The notes: a model not told the origin generated them from the sequence alone. 64,000 nucleotides of DNA from Sphingopyxis sp. USTB-05 (GCF_023822045.1 NZ_CP084712.1:4399001-4463000); one strand, 5' to 3'; shown: positions 27,666 to 37,093, numbered from the stretch's first letter. Program-made: numbers and translations.

Positions 27666-28490
27666 TCAGCGGTGCGTCAGTTGCGCCGCAACTCCGAAAT
27701 GGTCCGACGGATATTCGCCGTCCACGGCCTCGCTACCGATGATTTTCGCGGCGGCGATGACGAAATGCGCTGATTCAGCGAAGATATGATCGATCACGCG
27801 CGGCGCATGGCCTCGGGCCGGGTTCAGCGTGGTAGGCGCCGCGCCCGGCGCGAGCGCGGAGGCGAAGCGTGGTGGACCCAGCGCTGCAAGGCCGGGATCG
27901 TCCAGCGGCGCGTTGAAGTCGCCCATCACGACGAGCGGGGTGCCGTCCTGCGGCAGCCAGGCGAGGAGGTCGGCGACCTGTTCGGCCCGGACGGCGGCCG
28001 CCTCGGGCTGCCAGGCGAGATGCGTTGCGACGACATCGACCGGCCCGCCGCCGGTCCGCACCCGCACGCGGATCGCGGTGCGATAATCGGATAGGGGCTC
28101 GAGCTTGCGCCGCGCGACCTCGATCACCGGAAGCCGCGTCAGGATGGCATTGCCGAAACGCCTTGGCGCGCTTTCGGGATCGGGCGAGACGAAATGGACT
28201 TCCGCATAGCCGAGATCGCGCGCGATCGTTGCCGCCTGGTTGGGCAGGCCCTTGGCTGTATCCTCAAGCACCTCCTCGAGCGCGATGATATCGGCGTCGG
28301 CGCCGCGCAGCGCAGCCGTCAGCAGCGATAGCCGTTTCGGCCACTGGCCGCCGGCATCGTGCCATATGTTGAACGTCGCGACACCAAGCCGGCCCGCAGC
28401 GCCCGTGTCGATGCGATGCGCACAGGCCGCGAGCGGAAGCCCCGCAATCCCGGCCAGCAGGGCGCGCCGGGCAAGTTCAGATTTGAGCAC
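27666..28490 (-). CDS. Endonuclease/exonuclease/phosphatase lipoprotein
   Basis: A 274-residue EEP-family protein with a lipoprotein-type leader, ARRALLAGIAGLPLAAC (lipobox LAAC near residue 23). The catalytic pattern is complete: VATFNIWHDAGG, ADIIALEEVLED, VMGDFNAPLDD and YPSDHFGVAAQL. Envelope-exposed EEP proteins often act on phospholipids, nucleic acids or phosphate esters. It ends four bases after the convergent ABC ATPase and diverges from nadB. Confidence 0.87.
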   Translation of the reverse strand: MLKSELARRALLAGIAGLPLAACAHRIDTGAAGRLGVATFNIWHDAGGQWPKRLSLLTAALRGADADIIALEEVLEDTAKGLPNQAATIARDLGYAEVHFVSPDPESAPRRFGNAILTRLPVIEVARRKLEPLSDYRTAIRVRVRTGGGPVDVVATHLAWQPEAAAVRAEQVADLLAWLPQDGTPLVVMGDFNAPLDDPGLAALGPPRFASALAPGAAPTTLNPARGHAPRVIDHIFAESAHFVIAAAKIIGSEAVDGEYPSDHFGVAAQLTHR

Positions 28491-28562
28491 GTCGACAAAT
28501 TCCCTTGGCCGGTGTCTTCGATCCCCCTGTCATGCGGCGCCTTGCTGTGCAACAGAGGCGCC

Positions 28563-30140
28563 ATGAGTGAATACGACGTCATCATCGTGGGATCGGGGGC
28601 GGCAGGTCTGACCGCTGCGATCGCGCTCGCCGACCATTGCCGCGTGCTTGTGCTGGCGAAAGGCGAACTCACCGGCGGGTCGACCGCGTGGGCGCAGGGC
28701 GGGATCGCCGCTGTGCTCGACGCCGGCGATACGTTCGAAAATCATATCGAGGATACGATGATCGCGGGCGGCGGCCTCAACCGGCGAGAGACGGTCGAGT
28801 TTGTCGTCGAGAATGCACCGCACGCGATCGAACGGCTTGTCGAGATGGGGGTGCCGTTCAACAAGGACGCCGAAGCGCTGCACCTGACGCGCGAGGGCGG
28901 TCATTCGCACCGCCGTATCGTCCATGTCGACGACGCGACCGGCTGGGCGGTGCAGGCCGCTCTGCTCAAGACGGCTGAAGCGCATCCGAACATCACTTTG
29001 CTACCAGGACAGGCGTGCATCGACCTCATCACTGGGCGGCATGAGGAACGTTACTCGGGATCAGGCCGTGTGTGGGGCGTCTATGCGCTCGATGAAAAGA
29101 GCGGCAAGGTTCACGCGCATGTCGGCCGCGCGACGATCCTCGCCAGCGGCGGCGCCGGGCGCGTGTACCAGTTCTCGACCGCGCCCAGAGGCGCGACCGG
29201 TGACGGCATCGCGATGGCCTGGCGCGCGGGCTGCCGCGTCTCGAACATGGAGATGATGCAGTTCCACCCGACCTGCCTCTACAATCTCGACGTCAAGAAT
29301 TTCCTGATTACCGAGGCCGTCCGCGGCGAGGGGGGCATATTGAAGCACCCCGTTACCGGTCACCGCTATATGCCCGACTATGACGCACGCGCCGAACTCG
29401 CCCCGCGCGACGTCGTCGCGCGCGCTAACGACGACCAGATCAAGCGCTCGGGGCTCGACTATGTCCACCTTGACATCAGTCATCTCGATCCCGATTTCGT
29501 CGCGGGGCATTTCCCGAACATCTATGAAAAGCTGCTGACGCTGGGCATCGACATGACAAAGCAGCCGATCCCGGTGGTGCCCGCGCAGCATTATACGTGC
29601 GGCGGCGTGCTGATCGACCTCGACGGCCGCACCGACCTGCCCGGGCTCTATGCGGCGGGCGAATGCACCGAGAGCGGACTGCACGGTGCCAATCGTCTCG
29701 CGTCGAACTCGCTGCTGGAATGCTTCGTCTTCGGCGAGGCGGCGGCGAAGCATATCATTCAATGCTGGGACCAGCTCGACACGCCGCCCGCGATCCGTCC
29801 GTGGGATGCCAGCCGCGTGACCGATTCCGACGAAGAGGTCGTCATCAAGCAGAATTGGACCGAAATCCGCCGCTTCATGTGGAATTATGTCGGCATCGTG
29901 CGCACTACCAAACGCCTCGAACGTGCCCGCCACCGCATCGACATGATGACGCACGAGGTCGAGGATTATTACGGCCACTTCCGCGTCACGACCGACCTGA
30001 TCGAGCTGCGCAACCTGCTGCAATGCGCCGAACTGATCGTGCGCAGCGCGCTCCACCGCAAGGAAAGCCGCGGGCTGCATTACACGCTCGACTATCCGGA
30101 TCTGCTGCCCGAAGCGGTCGATACGGTGCTGGTGCCGTGA
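28563..30140 (+). CDS. nadB: L-aspartate oxidase NadB
   Basis: A 525-residue flavoprotein from ATG 28563. The FAD motif VIIVGSGAAGLTAAIALAD leads, followed by GGSTAWAQGGIAAV and the NadB/SdhA catalytic region (EGGHSHRRIVH, YTCGGVLIDLDGRTDLPGLYAAGECTESGLHGANRLASN split by normal spacing). It oxidises L-aspartate to iminoaspartate, the first step of de novo NAD synthesis. The partners nadA and nadC are not in the window. Three bases separate it from the AAA ATPase gene, so the two are probably co-transcribed. Confidence 0.94.
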   Translation: MSEYDVIIVGSGAAGLTAAIALADHCRVLVLAKGELTGGSTAWAQGGIAAVLDAGDTFENHIEDTMIAGGGLNRRETVEFVVENAPHAIERLVEMGVPFNKDAEALHLTREGGHSHRRIVHVDDATGWAVQAALLKTAEAHPNITLLPGQACIDLITGRHEERYSGSGRVWGVYALDEKSGKVHAHVGRATILASGGAGRVYQFSTAPRGATGDGIAMAWRAGCRVSNMEMMQFHPTCLYNLDVKNFLITEAVRGEGGILKHPVTGHRYMPDYDARAELAPRDVVARANDDQIKRSGLDYVHLDISHLDPDFVAGHFPNIYEKLLTLGIDMTKQPIPVVPAQHYTCGGVLIDLDGRTDLPGLYAAGECTESGLHGANRLASNSLLECFVFGEAAAKHIIQCWDQLDTPPAIRPWDASRVTDSDEEVVIKQNWTEIRRFMWNYVGIVRTTKRLERARHRIDMMTHEVEDYYGHFRVTTDLIELRNLLQCAELIVRSALHRKESRGLHYTLDYPDLLPEAVDTVLVP

Positions 30141-30143
30141 TCG

Positions 30144-30923
30144 GTGGCTAAAGGGTCGCGGACGAAGCTTCCGCCGCCCTACCTGCGGCGCGTGTGGATG
30201 CGCGAACCCGCCCCGGATGCGGACACGCCCGCGATCGATCGAGATCAATATCCCTTCAACATCCCGCTGTTCGGCGACCCGGCATTCGAAATCCGGTTCG
30301 AGAAACCCGTCACGATATTGGTCGGCGAAAACGGATCGGGCAAATCGACGTTGCTCGAAGCCATCGCGGTGATCGCCGGTTTCAGCGAGGGCGGGGGCGG
30401 TTATGGCCATATGGCGGTCGAGCGGTCGGACATCTCGGGCAGCGACGGCGGCCTATTGGTCGATGCCCTGCGCGCAGCGTGGCTGCCCAAGGTCGGCAGA
30501 GGCTTCTTTTTTCGCGCCGAAACCTTCTTCACGCTGGCGCGCTACGTCGATCAGGCCGCCTTTGACTCGAACGCCGGGCGGCCCGATTATCTGTCCTGGT
30601 CGCACGGCGAAGGCTTTCTCCATTTTTTCGAGGAACGCGCCGATCAGCAGGGTATCTATATTTTCGACGAACCCGAATCGGCGCTCTCACCCTCGCGTCA
30701 GTTCGAATTCCTCAAGCTGCTCCGACGCATCCAGCGCGCGAACAACAGCCAGGTCATCATGGCGACGCACTCGCCGATCCTGATGGCGCTACCCGATGCG
30801 GATCTATGGCAGATCAGCCCGCTCGGGATCGAGCCTGTACAACTCGAAGACACGGCGCATTACCGGCTCTATCGCGAATTCATGCTCTACCCGCACGAAA
30901 CGGTCGAGGCGATGATCGAATAA
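30144..30923 (+). CDS. AAA-family ATPase
   Basis: A 259-residue protein from GTG 30144, three bases after nadB. It has an ABC/SMC-like ATP-binding core: Walker A VGENGSGKST, a Q-loop region, Walker B YIFDEPESAL and switch segment VIMATHSPILMAL. It is too short to carry transport or coiled-coil domains, and matches stand-alone AAA15/21-like ATPases of unknown role. The nadB link is positional only. Confidence 0.85.
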   Translation: MAKGSRTKLPPPYLRRVWMREPAPDADTPAIDRDQYPFNIPLFGDPAFEIRFEKPVTILVGENGSGKSTLLEAIAVIAGFSEGGGGYGHMAVERSDISGSDGGLLVDALRAAWLPKVGRGFFFRAETFFTLARYVDQAAFDSNAGRPDYLSWSHGEGFLHFFEERADQQGIYIFDEPESALSPSRQFEFLKLLRRIQRANNSQVIMATHSPILMALPDADLWQISPLGIEPVQLEDTAHYRLYREFMLYPHETVEAMIE

Positions 30924-30926
30924 GCG

Positions 30927-31172
30927 TCAGCCGCCGACGCCGAGCAGGCGCCCAGCAAGGATCAGCACAATCGCCCCGATCACCGACGCGAGACATCCGG
31001 CGCGGTGGAAGTCGCCGCGGCCGCGCGAGGTGGCGAGGCCGGCGAGGAGCGAGCCGCCGATGCCGAGCAGGATCGTCGCGATCCAGCCCATGTGTACGGC
31101 ACCCGGATAAAAGAAGCGCGCGAGCGCGCCGATGACCAGGCCCGAGATGATCGCGCCGACGATGTTGATCAT
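30927..31172 (-). CDS. GlsB/YeaQ/YmgE-family membrane protein
   Basis: An 81-residue protein, about three membrane helices: MINIVGAIISGLVIGALARFF, PGAVHMGWIATILLGIGGSLLAG and a final VIGAIVLILAGRLLG. This matches the transglycosylase-associated / GlsB stress family. Its ATG overlaps the stop of the M20 hydrolase by ATGA, making it the third gene of the acyl-CoA dehydrogenase operon. Confidence 0.88.
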   Translation of the reverse strand: MINIVGAIISGLVIGALARFFYPGAVHMGWIATILLGIGGSLLAGLATSRGRGDFHRAGCLASVIGAIVLILAGRLLGVGG

Positions 31173-32374
31173 GCGTTGAATCCTTCGTTGAGGAACCGTT
31201 CGGCAAGCGCCGCGTGCAGCGCGGCGCCGCGTGCCATCACGCTCTCGTCGAGCACCATATGGTTGCTGTGGAGCCCGCAGCATTGGCGCCAGTCGCTGCC
31301 TGCCTCGCTCGCACCGAGCCAGAACATCGCGCCGGGCACTTTTTCGAGGACGTAGGAGAAATCCTCGGCGCCCATCACGGGATTGTCCATCGTCAGCCAG
31401 GCTTGCTCGCCGAAGGTCTCCTCGACCACCGATTGGCCGAAGGCGACCGCGCGCGCATCGCAGATGGTGACTGGGAAGCCTTCCTCGATGGTCACCTCGG
31501 CCGTGCAGCCATGCGCCTCGGCGATTGCTGGGGCGAGGCGCTTCAACTCGCGCGCGACCATCGCGCGGCGTTCGGGCGACAGTGTGCGGATCGTGCCAAG
31601 CATTTCGGCGGTTTCGGGGATGATATTGTTCGTCGTGCCGGCGCTGATCTTGGCGATGGTGACGACCGCGGGGTCGAACACCGAGATGCGGCGCGTGACC
31701 ATCGTCTGGATCGCGGTGACGATCGAGCAGGCGACCGGGATCGGGTCGATCGCGTCCTGCGGCATCGAGGCGTGGCCGCCCGCACCCTTGACGGTGATCG
31801 AGAGGACGTCGGACGAGGCGAGCAAGGGCCCCGCGCGCCCGGCGAAAATGCCGTGCGGCGCGTTCGGCATGATGTGGAGCGCAAAGGCCGCGTCGGGCAA
31901 CGGGTCGATGATCCCGTCGTCGAGCATGAATCGCGCACCGTGATGGCCTTCCTCGCCCGGTTGGAACATGAACACCACGGTGCCGGGCAGCCGGTCGCGC
32001 GCGGCGCACAGCAGCTTTGCCGCACCGACGAGCATCGCGACATGCGTGTCATGCCCGCACGCATGCATTGCACCGGCGATCTCCGATGTGAAGTCGAGCC
32101 CGGTGTCCTCCAGCAAAGGCAGCGCATCCATGTCGCCGCGCAGCAGCACCGTGCGCCCGTTCGCCTGCCCACGCAGAACCGCGATCAGCCCGGTTGTCGA
32201 CGGCCCCTCGCGAAACTCGAGCGGCAAGCCGGCGAGCGCCGCCTTTATCTTCGCGAGCGTCTTCGGGTTCTGAAGTCCCAGCTCAGGCTCACGATGAATC
32301 GCGCGGCGAAGATCGACGAGATCGTCGAGGAGCGTTTCGGCCTCAGCGGGCCAGCTTCGGGTGATTTCGTTCAC
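31169..32374 (-). CDS. M20-family amidohydrolase (hippurate hydrolase-like)
   Basis: A 401-residue metallopeptidase: RRAIHREPELGLQNPKT, metal ligands in ACGHDTHVAML, the catalytic FQPGEEGHHGARFM and NPVMGAEDFSYVLEK. These are hallmarks of M20 subfamily D enzymes that hydrolyse N-acyl amino acids (hippurate, N-acetyl or IAA conjugates). It overlaps both neighbours by four bases, between an acyl-CoA dehydrogenase and a GlsB protein, suggesting it frees an acyl or amino acid product used by the dehydrogenase route. Confidence 0.9.
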   Translation of the reverse strand: MNEITRSWPAEAETLLDDLVDLRRAIHREPELGLQNPKTLAKIKAALAGLPLEFREGPSTTGLIAVLRGQANGRTVLLRGDMDALPLLEDTGLDFTSEIAGAMHACGHDTHVAMLVGAAKLLCAARDRLPGTVVFMFQPGEEGHHGARFMLDDGIIDPLPDAAFALHIMPNAPHGIFAGRAGPLLASSDVLSITVKGAGGHASMPQDAIDPIPVACSIVTAIQTMVTRRISVFDPAVVTIAKISAGTTNNIIPETAEMLGTIRTLSPERRAMVARELKRLAPAIAEAHGCTAEVTIEEGFPVTICDARAVAFGQSVVEETFGEQAWLTMDNPVMGAEDFSYVLEKVPGAMFWLGASEAGSDWRQCCGLHSNHMVLDESVMARGAALHAALAERFLNEGFNA

Positions 32375-33546
32375 TTCTTCCCTCCAAACAACTGCCGCCC
32401 CGCGAGGTCGAGCATGATTTCCTCGCTGCCGCCGCCAATGGCATTGACGCGGACTTCGCGGTAGATGCGTTCGACCTTGCTGCCGGTGATGTAGCTCGCG
32501 CCGCCGAGAACCTGCGCCGCCTCGCGCGCGACCGCCTCCAGCATTCGCGTGGCCTGCACCTTCAGCATCGCGAAGTCAGCGGGGCGGTCCTTGCCGGTCT
32601 TGACCTGCCAGGCGCAGAGGTCGACCCATGCCTGGGTTGCCTCGATCTGACGTTCCATGTCGGCGAGCTTGATGCGGATCGATTGGTGGCCGACGAGCGG
32701 CTTGCCGAAGGTCTCGCGGTTCTGCGCCCATTCGGCCGCTTCGGCCATCGCAACGCGGGCATAGGCGCAGCAGCCCATCGCCATGCCGAGCCGTTCGCTG
32801 TTGAAATTGCGCATGATCCCGATGAAGCCGCCATTTTCTGGGCCGATCAGATTTTCGGCGGGGACGCGGACATCGCTGAAATGGATCGCGGCGGTGTCGC
32901 TACAGCGCCAGCCCATCTTGTCGAGCCTTGTCCGTTCGACGCCGGGCGCGTCCATGTCGATCAGCAGCAGCGAGATGCCCGCCGCGCCCGGCCCGCCGGT
33001 GCGCACGGCACAGGTCAGCCAGTCGGCGCGCATACCGCTGGTGATGAACATCTTGCCGCCGTTGACGACGTAGGCATCGCCGTCCCTTGCCGCCGTGGTC
33101 TTTAGGTTCGCGACATCGCTGCCTCCGCCCGCTTCGGTGATGCCGAGCGCGATGATCTTCTCGCCCGCGAGGACGGGCGGCGCGACGCGCTGCTTCAACT
33201 CTTCGGAGCCGAGTGCGAGGATCGGGGGCAGGCCGATGCCGTGCGTCATCAGCGAGGCGCCGAGGCCCCCCGCGCCGACCGCGGCAAGTTCCTCGTTCAG
33301 CACGAGGCCGTGGAAATTGTCGAAGCCCTCAGAGTGCCCGCCATATTGTTCGGGGTAGCGCAGGCCCAGGATGCCCGCCTCGGCCGCCTTTTTGTGCAAC
33401 TCGCGCGGCAATTCGCCCTCAGCCTCCCAACGGTCGATGTGCGGCGCGATCTCGCGCGTGACGAAGCGGCGGACGCTTTGCGCCAGCGCTTCATGCGTTT
33501 CATCATAATATGGCGATCGTGCGCGCCAGTCGTCGAATGCTGTCAT
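32371..33546 (-). CDS. Acyl-CoA dehydrogenase family protein
   Basis: A 391-residue flavoprotein from ATG 33546. Signatures: LGITEAGGGSDVANLKTTA (FAD/substrate region) and the C-terminal VLGGASYITGSKVERIYREVRVNAIGGGSEEIMLDL. The catalytic Glu-type ending GGSEE is present. It resembles medium- or long-chain acyl-CoA dehydrogenases that introduce a C2-C3 double bond. It heads a coupled operon with the M20 hydrolase and GlsB protein. Chain-length preference cannot be told. Confidence 0.92.
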   Translation of the reverse strand: MTAFDDWRARSPYYDETHEALAQSVRRFVTREIAPHIDRWEAEGELPRELHKKAAEAGILGLRYPEQYGGHSEGFDNFHGLVLNEELAAVGAGGLGASLMTHGIGLPPILALGSEELKQRVAPPVLAGEKIIALGITEAGGGSDVANLKTTAARDGDAYVVNGGKMFITSGMRADWLTCAVRTGGPGAAGISLLLIDMDAPGVERTRLDKMGWRCSDTAAIHFSDVRVPAENLIGPENGGFIGIMRNFNSERLGMAMGCCAYARVAMAEAAEWAQNRETFGKPLVGHQSIRIKLADMERQIEATQAWVDLCAWQVKTGKDRPADFAMLKVQATRMLEAVAREAAQVLGGASYITGSKVERIYREVRVNAIGGGSEEIMLDLAGRQLFGGKK

Positions 33547-33624
33547 GGGGCGATGCTGCGCGGCGTTGACGGGAACGTCAAGTGAGGCTTGCGCTGCGGC
33601 AACAAGCACTTAAGGTCGCGCGCC

Positions 33625-34881
33625 ATGAACATGTCGCACCTGCTCGCCGGCTTCGCCGCTTTCGCCCTCATTTCCACCCCAGCCGTGGCACAGAAGTCGC
33701 CCGAAGCTGTTGCCGAAGCCGCGCTCAAGAAGGCGCCGGTGTTCGACGGGCATAATGACGTGCCGTGGGAACTCCGCGGGCAGGTCGGCAATGTGATCAA
33801 CGACTTCGATTTTCGCGACACCACCAAGCCCAAGGCCGACGGAACTGTGATGCACACCGATATCCAGCGCCTGCGCAAGGGGCATGTCGGGGCGCAATTC
33901 TGGTCGGTCTATGTGCCGTCGAACACGAATGAGCAGCAGGCAGTACAGCAGACGATCGAGCAGATCGACGTCGCGAAGCGGCTGATCGCCCGCTACCCGA
34001 ACGACCTTGGCTTCGCGTCGACCTCGGCCGAACTCGAAAGCCAAATGAAGGCGGGCAAGGTCGCCGGCATGCTGGGGATGGAGGGCGGCCAGTCGATCGG
34101 ATCGTCGCTTGCCGTGCTGCGCCAGCTCTATGGCATGGGCGCGCGTTACATGACGCTGACCCACAGCAAGACCACCCCATGGGCCGACAGCGCTACCGAC
34201 GCCCCGCAACATGACGGGCTTACCGATTTCGGCAAGCAGGTCGTTCGCGAAATGAACCGCATCGGCATGATCGTCGATTTGAGCCACGTAAGCGAAGCGA
34301 CGATGAAGGACGCGCTCGAGGTGTCGCACGCGCCGGTCATGTTCAGCCATTCGGGCGTTCGCGCGGTCAACGACCATCCGCGCAACGTGCCCGACAGCGT
34401 GCTGCCCGCGGTGAAGGCGAATGGCGGCGTTGTGATGGTCGTGCTCTATGCCGCCTTTCTCGACCCGAAGCTGCGCGCGCATGGTCTGACGCGGACGGCG
34501 GAAAAGGCGCGGCTCGAAGCGCTGTACGTCGGCAATCCCGATGCTGTCGCCCCCGCGCTGAAAGCGTGGGACGCGGCGAACCCGGCGCCGCAGACGCCGA
34601 TCGGGATTGCGGCGGACCATATCGACCACATCAAGGCGACGATCGGCGTCGATCATATCGGGATCGGTGGCGATTATGACGGGATGGACGCTACGCCAGT
34701 GGGGCTGGAGGATGTCACGGGCTATCCGCGGTTGTTCGCCGAACTCGCACGGCGCGGTTATACGCAGGCAGAGCTGGAGAAGATTTCGAGCGGCAATATG
34801 CTGCGCGTGCTGAAGGCGGTCGAGGCCTATGCTGCAAGCCAGAAGGGCCAGCCGCCGATCGAGACGCCAGTCGCGAAATAA
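33625..34881 (+). CDS. M19-family membrane dipeptidase
   Basis: A 418-residue exported protein from ATG 33625 (33631 also possible) with signal peptide (LLAGFAAFALISTPAVAQ). Zinc-ligand pattern of renal-type dipeptidases: VFDGHNDVPWEL, MEGGQSIG, LTHSKTTPWADS, IVDLSHVSEATM, and HSGVRAVNDHPRNVPD. It hydrolyses dipeptides or D-amino-acid-containing peptides in the periplasm. It is single, divergent from the acyl-CoA dehydrogenase operon. Confidence 0.93.
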   Translation: MNMSHLLAGFAAFALISTPAVAQKSPEAVAEAALKKAPVFDGHNDVPWELRGQVGNVINDFDFRDTTKPKADGTVMHTDIQRLRKGHVGAQFWSVYVPSNTNEQQAVQQTIEQIDVAKRLIARYPNDLGFASTSAELESQMKAGKVAGMLGMEGGQSIGSSLAVLRQLYGMGARYMTLTHSKTTPWADSATDAPQHDGLTDFGKQVVREMNRIGMIVDLSHVSEATMKDALEVSHAPVMFSHSGVRAVNDHPRNVPDSVLPAVKANGGVVMVVLYAAFLDPKLRAHGLTRTAEKARLEALYVGNPDAVAPALKAWDAANPAPQTPIGIAADHIDHIKATIGVDHIGIGGDYDGMDATPVGLEDVTGYPRLFAELARRGYTQAELEKISSGNMLRVLKAVEAYAASQKGQPPIETPVAK

Positions 34882-34884
34882 GGG

Positions 34885-35286
34885 CTAGGGGCGGCGGCGA
34901 AACGGCCAGTCGGTCGCGCCGCCCGCCCACAGCGCCCACCAGATGATCAGCGGCTGCGCGGCGAGGCGCGGGCCGTGATACCACCAGCCCAAGGTTTCAC
35001 CGCCGATCGCGACATTGGCAAACGCGTGGTGGAAGTTCGCCGGCCACACGCAGAGTGCATAGAGCGCAAGGCCCCAGCCCGCGGCCTTGCGCGTCGCGGG
35101 GATCATCAACCCGATCGCGCCTGCGATCTCGGCGATGCCTGTCGCTGCGACGACGGCTTCGGGTGCTGGCACCCACGGCGGCGTGATCGCCAGAAAGGGC
35201 GCCGGGGTGGCCAGATGGCGATAACCCGCATAGCCATAGGCAAGCACGAGCAACCAGCGCAGCGCGGTGCGGATGCGGGCCTTCAC
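34885..35286 (-). CDS. DoxX-family membrane protein
   Basis: A 133-residue protein with four probable membrane segments: LRWLLVLAYGYAGYRHL, VVAATGIAEIAGAIGLMIP, GWGLALYALCVWPANFHH and PLIIWWALWAGGATD. The pattern fits DoxX/SURF4-like proteins, often tied to thiol or oxidative stress. Its start overlaps the stop of the ferredoxin reductase by ATGA, pointing to a joint redox role. A different DoxX-like gene is at 58730-59146. Confidence 0.85.
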   Translation of the reverse strand: MKARIRTALRWLLVLAYGYAGYRHLATPAPFLAITPPWVPAPEAVVAATGIAEIAGAIGLMIPATRKAAGWGLALYALCVWPANFHHAFANVAIGGETLGWWYHGPRLAAQPLIIWWALWAGGATDWPFRRRP

Positions 35287-36575
35287 CGCCCGATGGCTTG
35301 GAGCATCGCCTCGATGCTGGTGAATTTCTCGCGCGGCCGGCCGTCGAGCGCGGCGGCGACCTCGGCCTCCTCGATACGGCGCCAGTCGCGGAAGGTGACG
35401 GGCACGATGTTGCGGCTCGCGAGCAGCGCGTCGAGTCCGGGGCGTCCCGCCTTGCCCGCCCCGCGCCCGATGTCCTCCAGCAGCATTTCGGCAATGCGCG
35501 CGCCGTCGGGCTTGTTCGTGCCGATGGTTCCCGACGGCCCGCGCCGTGCCCAGCCGACGGCGTAGAGGCCGGGCAGGACGCGCCCCTCGTCGCTCGCGAA
35601 GCGGCCGCGGCCATGTTCATAGGGGACGCCGGGGATCGGCGGGGTCTGATAGCCGATGCAGCTTACGACCAGCCCGGCATCGAGCGCGTAGGTTTCGCCC
35701 GTGCCGTGGCTCCTGAGGTCGGCGTCGAGCGTCGTGCGCTCGACGATCAAGCGTTGCACCCGGCCGTCTCCCTCGATGGCAATCGGCATGGCGAAAAAGT
35801 CGAAATCGATCGTCACCGGCTTGGCGACCGGGTTGGCGGAGAAGCTGCGCAGATGCGTTACCGACTTGCGCATGCCGGGTTCGAGCAATGCATCGTCGCC
35901 CTCGGGCGGCAGGTCTGCGGGGTCGACGCGTGGGCTCGCGCGTTCGAGATGGCTCAGTTCGCCCAGTTCCTTCGGCGTCATCGCGATCTGATGCGGGCCG
36001 CGGCGGCCGAGAATCTGGATGTGGCGTACCGCGCTTGCCGCCAGCGCGTCGCGGGCGTGCGCAACGATGTCGCTGCCCGCGAATTCCGCCGGCGTCTTGG
36101 CGAGGATGCGCGCCACGTCGAGCGCGACATTCCCGTTGCCGATCACCGCAACGCCGGGGGCGTCGAGCGGCGGGTTCAGGTCGGCGAAATCGGGATGGCC
36201 GTTATACCAGCCGACAAAGGCCGCGCTGCCGATCACCCCAGGCAGGTCGGCGCCCGGAATGTCGAGCGGCCGGTCGTTCGGCGCCCCCGTCGCCAGCACG
36301 ACCGCGTCATAGAGCCCGACAAGTTCGTCGATCGTCACGTCGGTCCCGACCGACACATGACCGACGAAGCGGACATTGTCGGTGAGGGCGACGCCTTCGT
36401 AACGGCGCGACACCGCCTTGATCGATTGATGGTCGGGGGCGACCCCGGTGCGAATCAACCCATAGGGGACGGGCAGCCGGTCGATGACGTCGACCGCGAT
36501 ATCGCCCGCCTTCTGCAATGTTTCGGCGGTATAATAGCCCGCGGGACCCGACCCGACGATCGCGACATGACGCAT
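35283..36575 (-). CDS. Ferredoxin-NADP+ reductase (FprA/adrenodoxin reductase-like)
   Basis: A 430-residue flavoenzyme from ATG 36575. FAD motif VAIVGSGPAGYYTAETL, then LPVPYGLIRTGVAPDHQ, NADP motif VIGNGNVALDVARILAKTP and the C-terminal YAVGWARRGPSGTIGTNKPD are all diagnostic of the adrenodoxin-reductase/FprA type. It transfers electrons from NADPH to ferredoxins serving P450s or Fe-S assembly. No ferredoxin or P450 gene is adjacent; its coupled partner is DoxX. Confidence 0.93.
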   Translation of the reverse strand: MRHVAIVGSGPAGYYTAETLQKAGDIAVDVIDRLPVPYGLIRTGVAPDHQSIKAVSRRYEGVALTDNVRFVGHVSVGTDVTIDELVGLYDAVVLATGAPNDRPLDIPGADLPGVIGSAAFVGWYNGHPDFADLNPPLDAPGVAVIGNGNVALDVARILAKTPAEFAGSDIVAHARDALAASAVRHIQILGRRGPHQIAMTPKELGELSHLERASPRVDPADLPPEGDDALLEPGMRKSVTHLRSFSANPVAKPVTIDFDFFAMPIAIEGDGRVQRLIVERTTLDADLRSHGTGETYALDAGLVVSCIGYQTPPIPGVPYEHGRGRFASDEGRVLPGLYAVGWARRGPSGTIGTNKPDGARIAEMLLEDIGRGAGKAGRPGLDALLASRNIVPVTFRDWRRIEEAEVAAALDGRPREKFTSIEAMLQAIGR

Positions 36576-36732
36576 CAACCCACTCCTTCGGGCCTCCGCG
36601 CGGGCGCGCGGCCCCCCTGTTTTGTTATGGGGGGATGCTAGCGGCGAATTGCGGCAGGGCAAGCGGGCTTGTACGACCCGCCGCTCCGGCCTTGACAGCC
36701 GGTCCCCGCAATCATATTGCGCGCGCCTCTGA

Positions 36733-36806
36733 TGCCCCGTCGTCTAATGGTAAGACTACGGATTCTGATTCCGTCTATTGAGGTTCGAATCCTCACGGGG
36801 CATCCA
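36733..36806 (+). tRNA. tRNA-Gln (anticodon CTG)
   Basis: A complete cloverleaf: acceptor stem TGCCCCG with CGGGGCA, anticodon loop TTCTGAT in stem ACGGA/TCCGT (anticodon CTG, reading CAG), T-loop GGTTCGAATCC, discriminator T and encoded CCA at 36804-36806. It is the only tRNA in the window. Confidence 0.95.
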
Positions 36807-36968
36807 AACTTCCGATATTGGTTGGCAAACGCGCCCAGGGCCCCGTGTCTTGGGCGGATGCTCTGCGATTCGATTATGGCCCCGGAATAACAATCGTCGG
36901 AGCCCGGCGGCGGCAACGCGCCTTCTGCTGGCAGTCTCTAGTCGAACGGCGGCCGGCCTATCCTTCAT

Positions 36969-37057
36969 CGTCACCCCGGACTTGATCCGGGGTCCCGCTT
37001 GATGCCGAAGCCAACGAGTGCGTCGAAAGCGGATCTCGGGCCCAGCGCGGAATGACG
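36969..37057. repeat. Paired-hairpin repeat, CCGGACTTGATCCGG family, copy 1
   Basis: Left arm cgtcaccccggacttgatcc..., itself a small hairpin with CTTGA loop, and a degenerate right arm ending ...gcgcggaatgacg. It fills much of the 345-base gap between the tRNA and the DUF4136 gene; the remaining bases (36807-36968) hold no ORF or RNA I can support. Better copies are at 45731, 49307 and 50766. Confidence 0.75.
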
Positions 37058-37093
37058 AACGGAGAGATATCCGACATCGCTCTCCCCCGTACA

